From Curvularia sp. ZM96 (lineage: Eukaryota; Ascomycota; Dothideomycetes; Pleosporales; Pleosporaceae): a DNA stretch of 64,000 nucleotides. The notes below the pieces were generated by a model. That model was not told the origin of the DNA and ran no database searches. It saw only the letters and a program-made list of their open reading frames with translations. Shown here piece after piece: positions 10,137 to 23,737 of the stretch. The stretch is from assembly GCA_022457065.1 (NCBI GenBank), contig JAJGBQ010000004.1, forward strand, positions 4,030,001-4,094,000, read 5' to 3'. The stretch's first letter is position 1. The number at the start of each line of letters is the position of its first letter. The translations under genes and the position numbers were made by a program.

Positions 10137-13100
10137 ATGGAGCCATCCCTGTCACGCACGACAAGCTCAGAGAGCTCGCAATCATGGCAACAGCTTGCGA
10201 CGGCGAGCGGCGCATCAGCAATGGGCAGCCGGAAGGCGAGGTCGAGCGAGCCCGAGACAGGCCCAGCGACGGTTGGGCGGGCGAGCGTGTCGGTGCCGCC
10301 GCTGAGTGCAAAGGCAATCCGCCAGAGCCTGCCTGCCCGCCGAGCATCCAAAGCATCCGATAGCAGCTTTCTCGAGTACTTGGGCAATGCCTGGTCTGGT
10401 TCCGCCATCGACGAGACCGATGCTTCTACATCGACGCTAGAGCACTCGCGCGCAAGTCTCACAAGCGCCCCCATCCATGCTCATTTGTTGCCGGACTCGT
10501 CCCGACATGCGATTGCTGGGGCGCCGCCTGCAGAACCATCCAAGCGACTCTCCATATCATCCTTCGTATCGGCCCTGTCGAATCGCGGATACAGCTGGAG
10601 TGGCAGAAGCTCGGTAGCCGGCTCAGAGCCCGAAGGTACGTACGTCATGCGCCCTGACCTGACATACCGCAACTTTTTTTCCACATGGCATGCCCGCCGT
10701 TTTGGCCCACTACTGACTCCGCATAGTGAGAATGGACAACCCCAACGGCACCACGACCGCGACTACGCCCTTCTCCGTTACCACCTCTAGCCAGCATGGC
10801 AGTCTCGGCGCAAAACCCTCGCCTACGCAATTGCTCTTCCACAACGACCAGACGGCTACCGGCAGCCAAGCCCAGGGTTCCTCCGCCGCCCAAACCCACC
10901 CGGCCTCTCCCCAGACCGGCCAGCCGCCTCTCTCGTCGCAGCCCCGCCGCTCACGAAGTCGTACCGCACAGAGACGCATCAGTGGAAGCACCGCTCCTAG
11001 CAGTAGTCCTGCCAGCAGGGACATGCGTGAGAAGAAGCCAACAAAGGGCATAATCGGCGTCTGCGCCCTCGAGTCTAAGGCCCGCAGCAAGCCTGCCCGC
11101 AACATCTTTGGAAAGCTCGTCGACGAGTTCGAGGTCAAGATCTTTGGCGACAAGATTATCCTGGACGAGGCCGTCGAGAACTGGCCTGTCTGTGACTTTC
11201 TTATCTCCTTCTTCTCCGACGGCTTCCCACTAGATAAGGCCATTGCCTACACCCGGTTACGAAAGCCTTTTTGTGTCAATGACCTGCCCATGCAACAAGT
11301 CCTGTGGGATCGTCGACTGTGTCTCGGCATCCTGGACAAGCTCAATGTGCCCACGCCGAAGCGTATCGATGTGAGCCGAGACGGTGGGCCGAAGCTACCT
11401 TCGGCTGAATTCGCAAAGACGCTATACGAGCGAACTGGCCTGAGGCTCGAAGGGCCCGAAGACGGCACTGGCGGCGGCCTGCCCGCACCCAAGAAAGTCG
11501 AGCTGATTGACGACGGCAACACCATCTGTGTAGACGGCGCCACCCTTACCAAGCCTTTTGTAGAGAAGCCCGTGAGCGGTGAAGACCACAACATTCACAT
11601 CTATTTTCACAAAAAAGATGGTGGCGGTGGCAGAAGACTATTTAGGAAAATCAACAATAAGAGCTCAGAAAAGGATGACACTCTTGAAATACCCCGGGCC
11701 ATTACCGAACCAGGGAGCAGCTACATCTACGAACAGTTTTTGCGGGTCGAGAACTCCGAGGATGTCAAGGCATACACGGTCGGGCCACATTTCTGCCACG
11801 CGGAAACAAGGAAATCACCTGTTGTCGACGGTCTCGTTAAAAGGAACCCAAGCGGCAAGGAAGTCCGTTACGTAACCAAACTGAGCGAAGCAGAGGCGGC
11901 TATCGCGTCCAAGATATCAGAGGGTTTCGGCCAACGCGTATGTGGATTTGACTTGCTTCGTACTGGGGAGCAAAGCTACGTCATCGATGTCAACGGGTGG
12001 AGTTTTGTAAAAGACAACGGCGATTACTATGACAGAGCAGCTTCCATCCTAAAGGACATGTTCCTCAAGGAAATTGCTCGCAAGCAACACAAAACCGCTG
12101 CCCAACACGCCGCTGCCGATGCACAAGCTAACGCCGATGGTGCATCTGGTGTTGGCTCAAAGAATGGATCGAGCCATCGCAAGACTTTGGGAAGACTGTT
12201 CAAGAGCCCTAGTATGTCCAAGATGGTGCATCCTGGCCCGATCCATGCTCATCTCCCGCACATGAGGCAATCTAGTACCATGCCTTCTTCGCCCGAGATG
12301 TCGTTGAGCACAACACCCGTCGCGACTTCGCCCGGGCTTGAGAAATCTAATGCTTCACTACTCAGTCCAACAACAGCCACTTCTACAACAGTGTCTGAAG
12401 GCCCAGCTTCTGACCCTGAGGTAACATTTCCGTCTGCTTTTGAGGATGACGACCTCGAACTGGAACCGGAAAGGTCAATGTCCACCGATCATGTTGAGGT
12501 GCCGCCTCCTGCGACCGCGGCGCAATGGAAACTCAAGGGCGTTGTTTCAGTCATTCGACACGCCGACCGTACGCCCAAGCAAAAGTTCAAATACACCTTT
12601 CATAGCAAACCCTTTGTCGATCTGCTCAAGGGGCATCAGGAGGAAGTGCTTTTGATTGGTGAAGCGGCCTTGCAAAGCGTCAGCGATGCAGTAAAGGTGG
12701 CCATGGAGGAAGGCATAGAGGATCCAAAGAAGTTGCGTGAACTGCAGCTATATCTGACTAAGAAGGGGGCGTGGCCCGGTACCAAGGTTCAGATCAAGCC
12801 AATGTTCCGAAAGAGAAGGAAGGAAGAGTTGCAGCCGGGAGAAACCCTGCCTGAGGATACGCCTGAAGCTCAAAAACCGAACCCGATAGATGCTGGAAGC
12901 CAGGAAGCGACAGGCACAGCAGACAAGGATGGCGAGCCTGAGATGCTTAAGAATCGCAGCGATTCCATGTCTGGAGTTACTCTTTCTCGTATCACCGCCC
13001 AAGACAACAACATGGTCCTAGATAAGCTACAGCTGATCATCAAATGGGGAGGCGAGCCGACCCATTCCGCTCGGCATCAAACCCAAGACATGGGTGCAAA

Positions 13101-14934
13101 CTTCCGCAACGATCTTTTACTGATGAACAGGGACGTGCTGGATGACGTTCACATCTTCAGCAGCTCTGAGCGCCGAGTGACTACCAGTGCACAGATTTTT
13201 GGTGCATCATTCCTGGACCGGGACCAGTATCTGGCCGAACACATTCAGGTTCGCAAAGATCTTCTTGACGATTCCAATGCTGCCAAGGATGTCATGGACA
13301 AGGTCAAGAAGAAGCTCAAGACCCTGCTGCGTGCTGGCGACAAAGCTCCCCCACAATTTGCTTGGCCCAAGGACGTGCCAGAACCCTATCTTGTTGTCAG
13401 ACAAGTGGTAGATCTCATCAAGTTCCACCAGCGCGTCATGAACCACAACTTCAAGAAAATCGAGACGGGAGCCATATCGTCACTGGCTGCACTAGCATCG
13501 CCAACGTCGGGATCGCAGTCAGAACAGTCTCAGTACACCAACGTCAGCCACATTCAGTCTCGCTGGTGCTGTAATGAAGGCCCTGAGCTGTTCAAGGAAC
13601 GCTGGGAGAAGCTCTTCAAGGAATTTGGCGACGCCGATAAGGTTGACCCTAGCAAGATATCGGAGCTTTACGACACAATGAAGTTTGACGCTCTCCACAA
13701 TCGCGCCTTTCTCGAATGGGTGTTTACGCCGGACGCCACTTTCGTAGACGAGGAATCCATCGCCGACGGCTCGAAGCAGACTACGCCTGATAATCAATCC
13801 GCCAAATCGATACCAGTTGGTCCAACTCCATCGGAAGCTCAGTTGAAAGCGGAAGCGAAAGAGCAAAATACTGAGAAACCCCAAGAACGAGGCAGTTTGT
13901 CTCATCGCATGGGCTTCCGGCGAAGGTCAGAAGTTGCCATTAAGGCGCCTGCGCCGCCATCTTACGTCCACGAATCGTATTTCAAGTTGTACTCTGGAGT
14001 AGGAAATGCTTCCTCGAAGGCTCAGACAGACGCACGTCTTGTCAAGCTCCGCGAGATGTACCACCTTTGCAAGGTTCTCTTCGACTATATTGGTCCTCAG
14101 GAGTACGGTATCGAGAGCGAGGAGAAGCTGGAGATTGGATTGCTCACCTCCCTCCCCCTGCTCAAGGAGATTGTGGGAGACTTGGAAGAATTACAGGCAT
14201 CCGACACGCCAAAGAGCTTCTTCTACTTCACCAAGGAGTCGCACATCTACACTCTGCTCAACTGTATCTTGGAGGGCGGCATCAAGACAAAGATCGAACG
14301 CAACGCTATTCCCGAGCTCGATTACTTGTCACAGATCAACTTTGAGCTCTACGAGTCAGAAAACGCTAGTGTGGGCGACCAGCCGCATACTTTCAACTAC
14401 AGCATTCGCATTACGCTGTCGCCAGGTTGCCACGCTTTTGCTCCTCTTGACGTGTAAGTAGTCTACGCATCATGTTTCAACACCACTGACATAGATAGGC
14501 AACTCGACTCCCGACACATGATTGGGTTCGCTCCTCGCCGCAGTCTCACCCTTCACCAGGACTGGAAAGAGGTTCTGGAGACGCTCCGTGCAAAGTTCCA
14601 CACGTAAGTTGCTCACTCTTTTTGCTGTGAGGCTTGTCATTAATATAGTTTTAGCGTCAAACTACCCAAATCCTTTGTCGCGATTGATCTCAGCGAAAAG
14701 GTCCCCGAGGCTTTTGAGCGTAGTAATGGCAAGGGCAAGGAGCACAACATGACCGAGTCCGAGGAGCGCGGCAGAACAGAAGAGAGGTCAGAAGGCGCTT
14801 CCTTCTTACCGATTGCAAATGCAAAGGGAGAGATGATTTCCCCCAATGAGGTTGTCGGTATTGGACATTCAGAACTCAAGGACGTTAGTCCATCTAATTT
14901 ACCCCCGCCAATGATGGATGATGATAAGGCGTAA
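10137..14934 (+). CDS. vip1: Bifunctional inositol hexakisphosphate kinase / inositol pyrophosphate phosphatase Vip1 (Asp1)
   Basis: It makes and removes the 1-beta-phosphate of inositol pyrophosphates (IP6 to 1-IP7, 5-IP7 to IP8), affecting phosphate sensing, microtubules and polarity. Exons are 10137-10635, 10727-14453, 14499-14603 and 14649-14934, giving 1538 residues. The N-terminal ~270 residues are Ser/Ala-rich and disordered. The ATP-grasp kinase spans about 272-610: it opens with GIIGVCALESKARSKPARNIF, has the EKPVSGEDHNIHIYF segment and ends with YVIDVNGWSFVKDN. A histidine-acid phosphatase domain begins at the RHADRTPKQK motif (Arg777, His778) and runs to the C terminus; HIFSSSERR lies within it. 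Exon phases (1, 2, 2) all keep frame. The first exon has no conserved domain, so the exact start is less certain than the identity. Confidence 0.94.
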
Positions 14935-15871
14935 AGAGGAGTACAAGTAACGACCGGAGCTTGCGGGTTTGGATTCCTTTGAAAGAGTCGGCATGGTGGT
15001 GTTGTGAATGCATCTTCTGCGTCTTTTGCATAAACAGTCAAGGAGATACTTTGTTATCAGTGATTGCTATCGTTCACAAGAGGTGTTGGGTGTGTGGTTC
15101 GACAAGAATCAATCAAGAAGCATTACTGATACTATACACTAGAGAGCTCGACGCTATTAGATATGGAGTTGAATTGATTTTTTTCCTAAGTATGCGAAGG
15201 TTTTGAGAAGCTAACAGTCCGATGTTACTATGAATGCGGCCGTGAGATCTGCCGTGACTGACGAGATGTGGACGGAAGCAGGCTACACGACAGCGTGCCA
15301 TGGGGTCTTGACTCGTAATCAACATGGTAACCCACCCGGTAATGCTTGGCAATGGGTGCTTGATGTAACTGCCGTCTTCGATGGAGTATCAGCATCTCAA
15401 CACCGACTGCTATGCAAAATGTCTTTTCTTATAAAGTCTCTGAATGTTTCTTACCTGTTAAATAGTTTCTCTTCGATCCAACTCGCCAAAGGTGCATCAC
15501 CTTCTCGTATCATGCCACAGCCCTAGCTCAACGACATCGGCTGCAGTGTAAAGCGCGGGAAAACTTCGGTCCACCCCGGCATCCCCATTCGATCACATCC
15601 GCCCTGTTCACGCTTGTCTCCACCACGCACTATGCCCATCCAGGTACCAATGCGGAGAACGGCTCTGTACCCCGGCACTATTGCGGTACTGGCTCTCGTC
15701 ACGAGGTCGGATAGATGTCGCTTTTTCCATAAGATATGACATCAGTAATGGGGAGCTGCATGCAAAATGCAAGAGGAGGCCTTATATAGGAGCCCCTCGA
15801 GGCAATGCCTTGGACGCTTTTCCCCTCGAGCTCAATACGCTTCTCTCGGTTGATATCGCTGAGTTAAAAGC
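14935..15871. promoter_or_regulatory. Intergenic region and promoter of the GH3 gene
   Basis: A TATATA lies at 15783-15788, 84 bases before the GH3 start codon. Three matches to the CreA carbon-repressor site (SYGGRG, read on the opposite strand) lie at 15574-15579, 15618-15623 and 15670-15675. Such sites are short and common, so this is suggestive only, but it fits a glucose-repressed glycoside hydrolase. No gene is seen in the remainder. Confidence 0.4.
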
Positions 15872-18389
15872 ATGAGGTACACTGACGCCTTAGCTTTGGG
15901 TATTGCCCTATTCCCAGGCCTCTCGGTCTCCCAGGGTTACACCAATGAGTCGGAAGTCCCTCTGTACGGGCTTTCCCCGCCCGTATATCCTACCCGTGAG
16001 TCTTGATGTCTGTGTCTTCTGGCTGACAAAGTGCTGACAATGGGTAGCTCAGGGAAATGGCTCGACGTCTCTCGCTTGGGCGGCAGCATATGCTCGCGCA
16101 AAAGCCGTTGTAGCGCAGTTGACCCAGGAAGAACAGTCGAATCTGACGCATGGCGTCACGGGACCGTGTGTGGGACAGACGGGTGCAGTACCTCGTCTTG
16201 GTATTCCGAATCTCTGCTTTGCAGATGCGCCTGCGGGCATTCGTGGCCAGGAATTTGTTTCTGCATTCCCGGCGGGAATTCACCTTGGTACCACGTTCGA
16301 TAGAAAGCTCATGCTCAAGTATGGCCAGGCTCTAGGACGGGAATATAGAGGAAAGGGTATTCACGTTGCACTGGGTCCTTTTATTGGCCCTTTGGGACGC
16401 GTTGCAAGAGGCGGGAGGAACTGGGAGGGTCTGGGTGCTGATCCGTATCTCAACGGTGTCGGGGGCGGTTTGCTCACCAGAGGTACCCAGGAAGCAGGTG
16501 TGATGGCGACTCCAAAGGTAAGGATATCCGGTTTGTATGCATCACTGAGGCTCACATTAATTAGCATTGGCTTGCACAAGAGCAAGAATATAGGCGTAGA
16601 CCTGGAGACGAAGGTGAAGCGGTTTCATCAAACATTGATGATCGCACGCTGCACGAGTTGTATGCTTGGCCGTTTATGGATGCGCTCCGTGAAGGTGCGG
16701 CGTCTGTCATGTGCTCGTACCAGAGGATCAACAACTCGTAAGTAACGATGGAGTCGAAGCGGAGTATAATTGTGGAAGACTACTGACAATTCATCAATCA
16801 GTTATGGTTGCCAAAACTCAGCACTAATTAACGGAGTGTTGAAGACCGAGCTGGGATTCGAAGGATTCGTGGTATGTGATTTCGACAGATTTTCAATCCA
16901 TGTACTCACATTTGTCTAGGTTTCTGACTGGGATGCGCAACATGCAGGCGTTGGCTCAGCAAATGCCGGTCTCGATGTAGTCATGCCCGTGGCCAAGTTC
17001 TGGGGCAAAAACCTCACTGACGCCGTGAACAACGGATCAGTGACTGCGGAGAGGTTTGCTGATATGAACACTCGACTCCTTGCAGCCTATTACTATCTCC
17101 ACCAGGACGAAGGCGACTTTGAGACGCAAGTCTACCCGTACAACGTCAAGCACGAGATTGTCGACGTAATGGAAGACCATGCCTCTTTGATCAGGGAGAT
17201 TGGAGCCGCAGGTACGGTTCTCGTGAAGAACGTGAACAACACACTGCCCCTGCGCAATCCTCGTTTCCTCAACATCTACGGCTACGATGCTGAAGTCAAG
17301 GCCTCGCCATGGAACAACCCGAGTCGTTTCGGTGGCGGCTATGAAGAGAACTTTGGCTGGAATACCTTGAATGGCACCTTGATAACCGCAGGTGGTTCGG
17401 GCTCGAGCACACCCCCATATGTGATTAGTCCGTTCAAAGCGCTGCAAGACCGCATGATTGCGAACCGCGGAACCCTTCGCTGGGATTTTTGGGGCGTGAA
17501 TCCTACCGTCTACGCAAACGCCGATGCATGTCTTGTCTTCATCAACGCCTACGCATCCGAAAGTTTCGACCGCACATCGCTCACGGACGAATTCAGCGAC
17601 CAGCTCGTCAAAAACGTAGCCACCAACTGCTCCAACACCATCGTCGTCATCCACTCCGCCGGCATCCGCACCGTCGACGCCTGGAACGACCACCCCAACG
17701 TCACCGCCATCCTGTTCGCCGGCGTACCCGGCCAGGAAAGCGGCAACGCCATCACCGACGTGCTCTTCGGCGACGTGAACCCCAGCGGCCGCCTCCCTTA
17801 CACCGTCGCCCGCTCTGAATCCGACTACGGCTCCCTGCTAAACTCGACTTTCGACGCTTCTATCCCGGCCTTCCTCCAGTCGAACTTCACAGAGGGCTTG
17901 TACATTGATTACCGTCACTTTGACAAGCAGAATATCACACCGCAGTACGAATTTGGGTTTGGACTGTCGTACACAACTTTTTCGTACTCTAACTTATCCA
18001 TCGAGGCTGCGGCTGGATCCAACGCTTCTCTCGCGCGCTTCCCATCTCCCGACGTGCCCATTGTGCAAGGTGGACACCCGCAACTCTGGGACGAAGTCTA
18101 CCGCGTCACCGTCAACATTACCAACTCTGGCACTGTAGCCGGCCACGAGGTACCGCAGCTGTATCTTGGGATTCCCAATGCGCCGCAGAAGCAGTTGAGG
18201 GGGTTCGAGCGCGTGGGTATATTAAAGCCAGGCGAGAGCAAGGAAGTGGTTTTTGGACTGCAAAGACGTGACTTGAGTGTTTGGAATGTGGAGGCGCAGA
18301 ATTGGGAGGTACAGAGGGGCAGGTATGCGGTTGGTGTTGGGGCGAGTAGTAGGGATATGAGGTTGGAGGGGGAGATTGTGGTGGAATGA
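15872..18389 (+). CDS. Secreted glycoside hydrolase family 3 beta-glucosidase
   Basis: It is predicted to release terminal glucose from beta-glucans or cello-oligosaccharides outside the cell. Exons are 15872-15995, 16048-16517, 16565-16737, 16802-16871 and 16920-18389, giving 768 residues. A signal peptide occupies about residues 1-21 (MRYTDALALGIALFPGLSVS). The GH3 N-terminal barrel carries PNLCFADAPAGIR and the nucleophile motif VSDWDAQHAG with Asp282, created exactly at the exon 4/5 junction. The C-terminal half-domain has the TVLVKNVNNTLPLR segment, GVPGQESGNAITDVLFGDVNPSGRLPYT, and a fibronectin-III-like end domain (about 680-765). There are several N-glycosylation sites. The length fits fungal GH3 enzymes of the bglF/bglL type; substrate preference cannot be read from sequence alone. 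Confidence 0.92.
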
Positions 18390-21300
18390 GGTGCTGCGGT
18401 GTTTATTACAAGTAGTTTTCTGGGCAGTGGAAGGAATGAAATGAAGCTGAAATGCTTCCCTGTGTTCTTCACTTGTTCACCTAGTCTTGAACTGCCCTGA
18501 AAAATACCCCTAGTTCCTATGACATGGGGATACCACACGCTAATTTTATGACACGAATCATACCATGTCCTGAAGTGAACAAAACCTGGTTTCGAGGCGG
18601 TTGGATTACACCCAATTCGAGCTGCCATATCAAGCAAGTCAAGAAAAAGCATGTAACTTAGCTACTTTCCTCCCTTTAGCCGAGAATACCACTGTCTCTC
18701 TAGCCTCCTCCATGGACCGCTAAATCTGCTTTTCCCATCTCTCTTTTATTTACTTAAAAAAAGGTTTTCTTACTATCATCGCTTCAACTCAGACAAAGGT
18801 CACATCATCATTGTTCCAGCTTCGCTGTTCAAACACCTATTACCCCACACCCTTTCTGTATCCTAAAGAAAAAAGCTAGAAAAAAAGCTTCATCCAACTC
18901 CCTTTTTCTCCGAGTATCCACCGCCCCCGCCCCCCGTACCCAAACATATGGGCGCTATCTCAGCCCACTTACGCTGTTGTTGTTTTTCTCGCTACGTACT
19001 CATAATCTTTCCGACTCATTCAGTCTCACTTCCTGCTCATTCGCCGCCCACCTCTCTGTAACAGTGGAAAGAGGGTCTCGTTTTAAAGAAAGATGTTGTT
19101 GGATTTACGCCAGAGAAACGGAGTAGATAGGTTGACAATGGAGAGAGATATAGGGCTGGGAGCGAGAGTAAAGTGTAAGAAGATTTTAAGAGGAGGGGTT
19201 CTCAGAGTTGATTAGATGTTGAAGGATAAGTTGGGTTAAAAGGGGAGATAGGGTGTGAGAGTAGAGATCTAGAGCAAGAGGGTTTGTTTTAAAAGAAAAT
19301 ACGGAAAGGTGGGGTAGATAGTGCGTTGAGATATGTCTTGGAGTCTACTGCTGGGTATTGGGGGGTGGGTATGAGGTGCGTGTTGTAATAGACTTTTTCT
19401 TGCCGTAAGTATTACAGGCTATATATAGTCTCCTTCTTTGTGACAGCGGTATACAGTCTAGATGGCGAATGTAGTATTACCGAATGAGTCGAAGAGCGTA
19501 GCTGATCATACGGAGACTTTATTCCACGGTACATGGATAGTTACATCAAAGTATGTCCTCGCGTCCAACCTTGACATTAATAGATATACATGCCTAAGCA
19601 CAAACGAATTCACCTCAATGAGCCCCGTTTTTGAATGGATTGGCAAAGTGAGCCATACTCATAGCCATATGAGGTCAAAAGACTGTATTGCAGTACACCA
19701 GCCTTAGCATACCACGCAGAAAACGTCTCCATGAACATCTTCAATTCTCTTTTTGGGCAACGCAAGGAAAATTTTACTTGCTGTAAAAGTCTCCAGGCTG
19801 CTGTAGCATGACACCAGCCCAGCAATCCATCTCGTACACCACGAGCAGAGTGTAGGAAAAGACCTTCTCGCATCACCCCTACTTCTTCGATACGAAGGAC
19901 GACTAGACATGTACACCAACATCACAGGCACAGCACAGCACATTCCAAAACGGGAACAACGGGCAGACCCGAGCAAACAAGCCCCACCACTCTACACCTT
20001 ACCTTTCCTTCCCGCCAGCTAACCAGCCACACATACCCACACCCCTCCACCATCCGAAGCAAAGCGAGAGAGAAGATGCGAGACTAAACACGCAGCTGTC
20101 CGCCTTGCTGCCCAAAATCCCCGCCACCATCCGTCTTTTCCATCTGCCAAGCGTATATTTTACATGTGTGGTGCACCAAGTGGACCCCCTGCCACACATA
20201 CATACTACACCCGGTCCCAAACTGCGTCTGCTAACATAGCGTGAGAAATGGTGTGATGGGGGCGTTTGTGATGGCAGTCCACAAAGTCGTCTCATGTGAT
20301 GATTTTTTTTTCAACATTGGAGAGACATGGTACTATTGGGATTTAGTTTGCATTTGGGAAATGAAGTGGTATGGCATGGTATTGCTGGTGGTTAGTGGTT
20401 AGTGGAAAAGTTTTCCGACAAGCATATGGGAGAGAGGGATCGGGGATACTAGGCCAAACTGCCCCAAGGTACGTGTGGCGTGGATGGGTACGAGTGTATT
20501 CTAGAAGGCTGTCAACGAGGAAAGAAAAAAAAGGGAGAGGCTCTGTGCGTTTTTTCATCGTCTGTGTGTTCTTCGTCTCGTTTTTTTTTCTCTTTCCTTC
20601 CCGTTCGACTAGACAAGGTCAAGGTGGTACCCTGTTGTCCTAGCGTGTGTTGAAAAAAAAATCTTGCACTCCCGTTTTTTTTTGCTTCCCGCGTTGAACG
20701 GGTACAGGGAGCGGTGGCCCACTCTCTAACACCTCGTGCGAGCCCGACTAGGACAGCACGAGAGGTGCAAGACATGAACACGTGCAGCCTCGGCTGCGGG
20801 TCGGCTCAGGAAGCTTAACTAGGGTTCGCTGTGTGTGGAAAAAAATCCGGCTACTAGGCATAGAAAAAAAACGTGGTGTGACCTATCGGCATCGCGAAGC
20901 AACGGTGAGCCGAAGAAGCTTTGGCCGAGGGACTCGGAAAAAGAGACGACTGAGGACACTGACATATCCGTGTGTAATACTTGTTTGTGCGCGGACACTT
21001 TTGGCAATTCGGTAATCGGCCGTCACGTGACTTCTCAGATCTGACAGGTCGGCAACGATAATCGATAAGAGAGTAGCCTTACCCGCAACAGCCGTTATGG
21101 CTAGCAGTTTAGCCGAGCGGATCGACCGCCATGTCCGCATTGGATACGTCATGTGTCGATCACGCAGACGCGGGAACGATGGTTCTCCCACGCGGACACA
21201 AGCAGGCATGTGGGCATTCCGAGGAAACCGAGGCGAGGAGACAAGTCGAGTGTGTCACTGGCTCGCCATCATGATCTTTGCTTCGCGGATGCATACGGAA

Positions 21301-22835
21301 AAGAGGTGGTGGTCATGATGTAGTGGTGCTGATGACCGACAGACACCAGACGCCCGGAAGCGAGCGGGAATAAGCCTAGACGGCGACAGCTCGCTGAGGG
21401 AATTGATTATCGAAGCATCTGGAGCACAGTGAGACATATTGGAGGGACTGTGTGTGTGTATGCATGTATGCATAGTCTGGTGATCTACTACGTGCTTATC
21501 GTACATGCGATAGTGCCATGGTGTTATCGCCGAGAGCCCGCCCTTTTCTCCGCGTTGGCCTAAAGCCCGCAACCCCACGGCGGACCACATGATCTGCACC
21601 AAGCGATGTCTGCCATTGCGCGCTACCACGCTGCCTGTCCATCTTTTGTCGCAGACATTTCGGTGACTTAAACCTACAGCTTGTCGCTATCTAGGCATCC
21701 TGCAGCCAGGTAATTGTGCCGACGCAGACTCGCACTCGCACATTTCTCGGCGTGGCCAGCGCAACAAACACACACAAAGATGAGCAGTGGCGTTTATCAA
21801 TACAGCACTGTCTTAGCGAAATAGCACTTTGTTTGGTTGCATATTTGGGGCACTAAGATGAAGCTGAGGTAATTGTCAGATCCCGAGGGGCTGCCTGAAG
21901 TGATGTGCGAGGCATTGCCTTGTTTAGGCGAGCCAGGCCCCCTTCAAAGTATTGATGCCAGGTACCAAAGCCCATCAGCTCTTGAGGGGAAATATAGGGG
22001 TGGCTTTGGTTAAGCGAAACAACTTGGGCTGATGAAGGCGCAATTGCCAGCGCACTCAAGCAGAATCATACCGAATCAAAGGGGTGGGTGTGTCTATGCC
22101 TCGCTTCATTCCCACGCCCTGGTTTTGCGAGATAGCCGCGAATTTCGGGCCACCTGGTTGAGCTTCATGCAGCAATGTTAGCTGAGGCAGTAGCCATGTC
22201 TTCACGCAGTGCATGAGCTTAGCCTGCACTTGCGCTGGCTGCTAGTACACCGCCGAAACAGAGGGTTGAAACGTGCTTTAATTTGCAGCGTCCAGCACAC
22301 ATACACAGGCCTGTTTCGCGTACATAGGCGCTGGGTGGAGAAGGAGCATCTGCAGCATGTTTGATGGATGGGCTTGCCATGCCACGTTGTTGTTTCGAGA
22401 CCCGTGTCGCATAATGGAAACAGGAAGAAGCGGGTACTATTATAAATTTGCAGCGGGGAAGAAATTGCGAGAAGGGTGAAGGAAAAAGTGCGACAAGACG
22501 AGCCCTTTGTTAATTTCTGACAAAAGTGCGGAGAGAGAGATACGCTGGACATGCTGATCCCTAGATCACGTCCCAAATGAATGATGGCATGTGTTTGCGC
22601 TGCGGATCATGGCGTTGCGCGAGTTCCGTTCTCTCTTTTCCCGCGTTTCGCCCGATCGGAGCATCAAGACTCCCGACGCTCGTCTGGCGCCGTCCAGTCC
22701 GCTCGGAATCGAGATGACTCCGAAACTCCACGCGAGCCATCCGCATTCCTGGTTCGTACTATGCACCCTGCTGGCGGATTACGCCCGTATCTTTTTCGAG
22801 AGCAGGTAAGGCGGCCGAAATAACTCGGCTGGGCC

Positions 22836-22892
<57 letters not shown>

Positions 22893-23737
22893 TATGCTGC
22901 ACATGCCATGGGTTCAAGGCAGATGAGATGTCCTGCGTCACATGGCTTGTATGTCTAGTATGTCGAGGACACGCAACAGATGGGTCCTGTCGATGCAAGA
23001 ACACGTCCGCTCTTTTGTGTGTGCCTAGAGCAACATGAGTGCCTCACCGGAAAAGCGTGCGCGCCCTTTTCCCTTAGGCTTCAGCCATACGAGGCTTGCG
23101 TCGGCCAAACCAGCCCTCCGCTCGCCAGGCGAGGCGTACGCGCCCCGCCGCCCGCCCTATCCACATCGGCCAGGGTCTGCCGCACTGGCCAAAAGTCGGT
23201 CAACCCCATCGAGCAGACAAAGTCCCTGGAGTACGGTGAGCAGTACGCCGAGGGCCAGGCTATGCGCGCGCCGTTTTGTCTGTCTGCCTGGCCGAGGACG
23301 CCGATTCTAGTAGTCCTGCAACTGATGGAGTGGTGTGATGAGTATGCATGCATGGTGCAGGTCACCTGAGGGAAGCGGTGCAGATCACTTTTTTCTGGGC
23401 AAAGACTCATGATTGTTCATCAAAGATTTGGATTTTCTAGCTAATCGCGGGAGTCTCGACCATTTGCTTTTCGGGAGAACTCGAACCGCGTCATGTCCCC
23501 AAATGTTCCATCCATGCCAGAGTAGAGTAGTAGCTTGCCGAATATCGTCGTCAACATCTTTCACCGCCCTGCGGTCCATGTCCTTCTGTATGTAGACAAA
23601 GGAAAAGTAATCAAAAAAAAAAGAAAATACGAAAAAGGGATATCATGCTCAGGAGAAATGCCACGCTATGCTGTAAAAGGACTCGCTCGCTAAAATATGC
23701 TGGATCAGAAATCAAAAGGTCGCACGGTGTGCTGGGC
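18390..23737. other. 5.3-kb gene-poor stretch
   Basis: I find no gene I can support here. It contains long poly-pyrimidine and poly-A/T runs (for example 18720-18900 and 20520-20700), GA-rich sequence at 19080-19330, and a GT microsatellite at 22841-22890. Open frames are all below 130 codons, overlap on both strands and have no recognisable domain. Long untranslated regions or a non-coding RNA are possible but not demonstrated. Confidence 0.5.
22841..22890. repeat. (GT)25 dinucleotide microsatellite
   Basis: Twenty-five uninterrupted GT units are directly visible, preceded by a GTAT. It lies in non-coding sequence about 850 bases from the nearest gene. Alternating purine/pyrimidine tracts of this length can adopt Z-DNA and are usually length-polymorphic. 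Confidence 0.97.

Noticed and set aside
22664..23038. Frames spanning the GT microsatellite (Cys/Val or His/Thr runs)
   Set aside because: They arise from the dinucleotide repeat read in different frames and have no flanking coding features.
23465..23540. Possible minus-strand tRNA around a CTCGAACC motif
   Set aside because: Flanking sequence gives no acceptor stem or anticodon arm.
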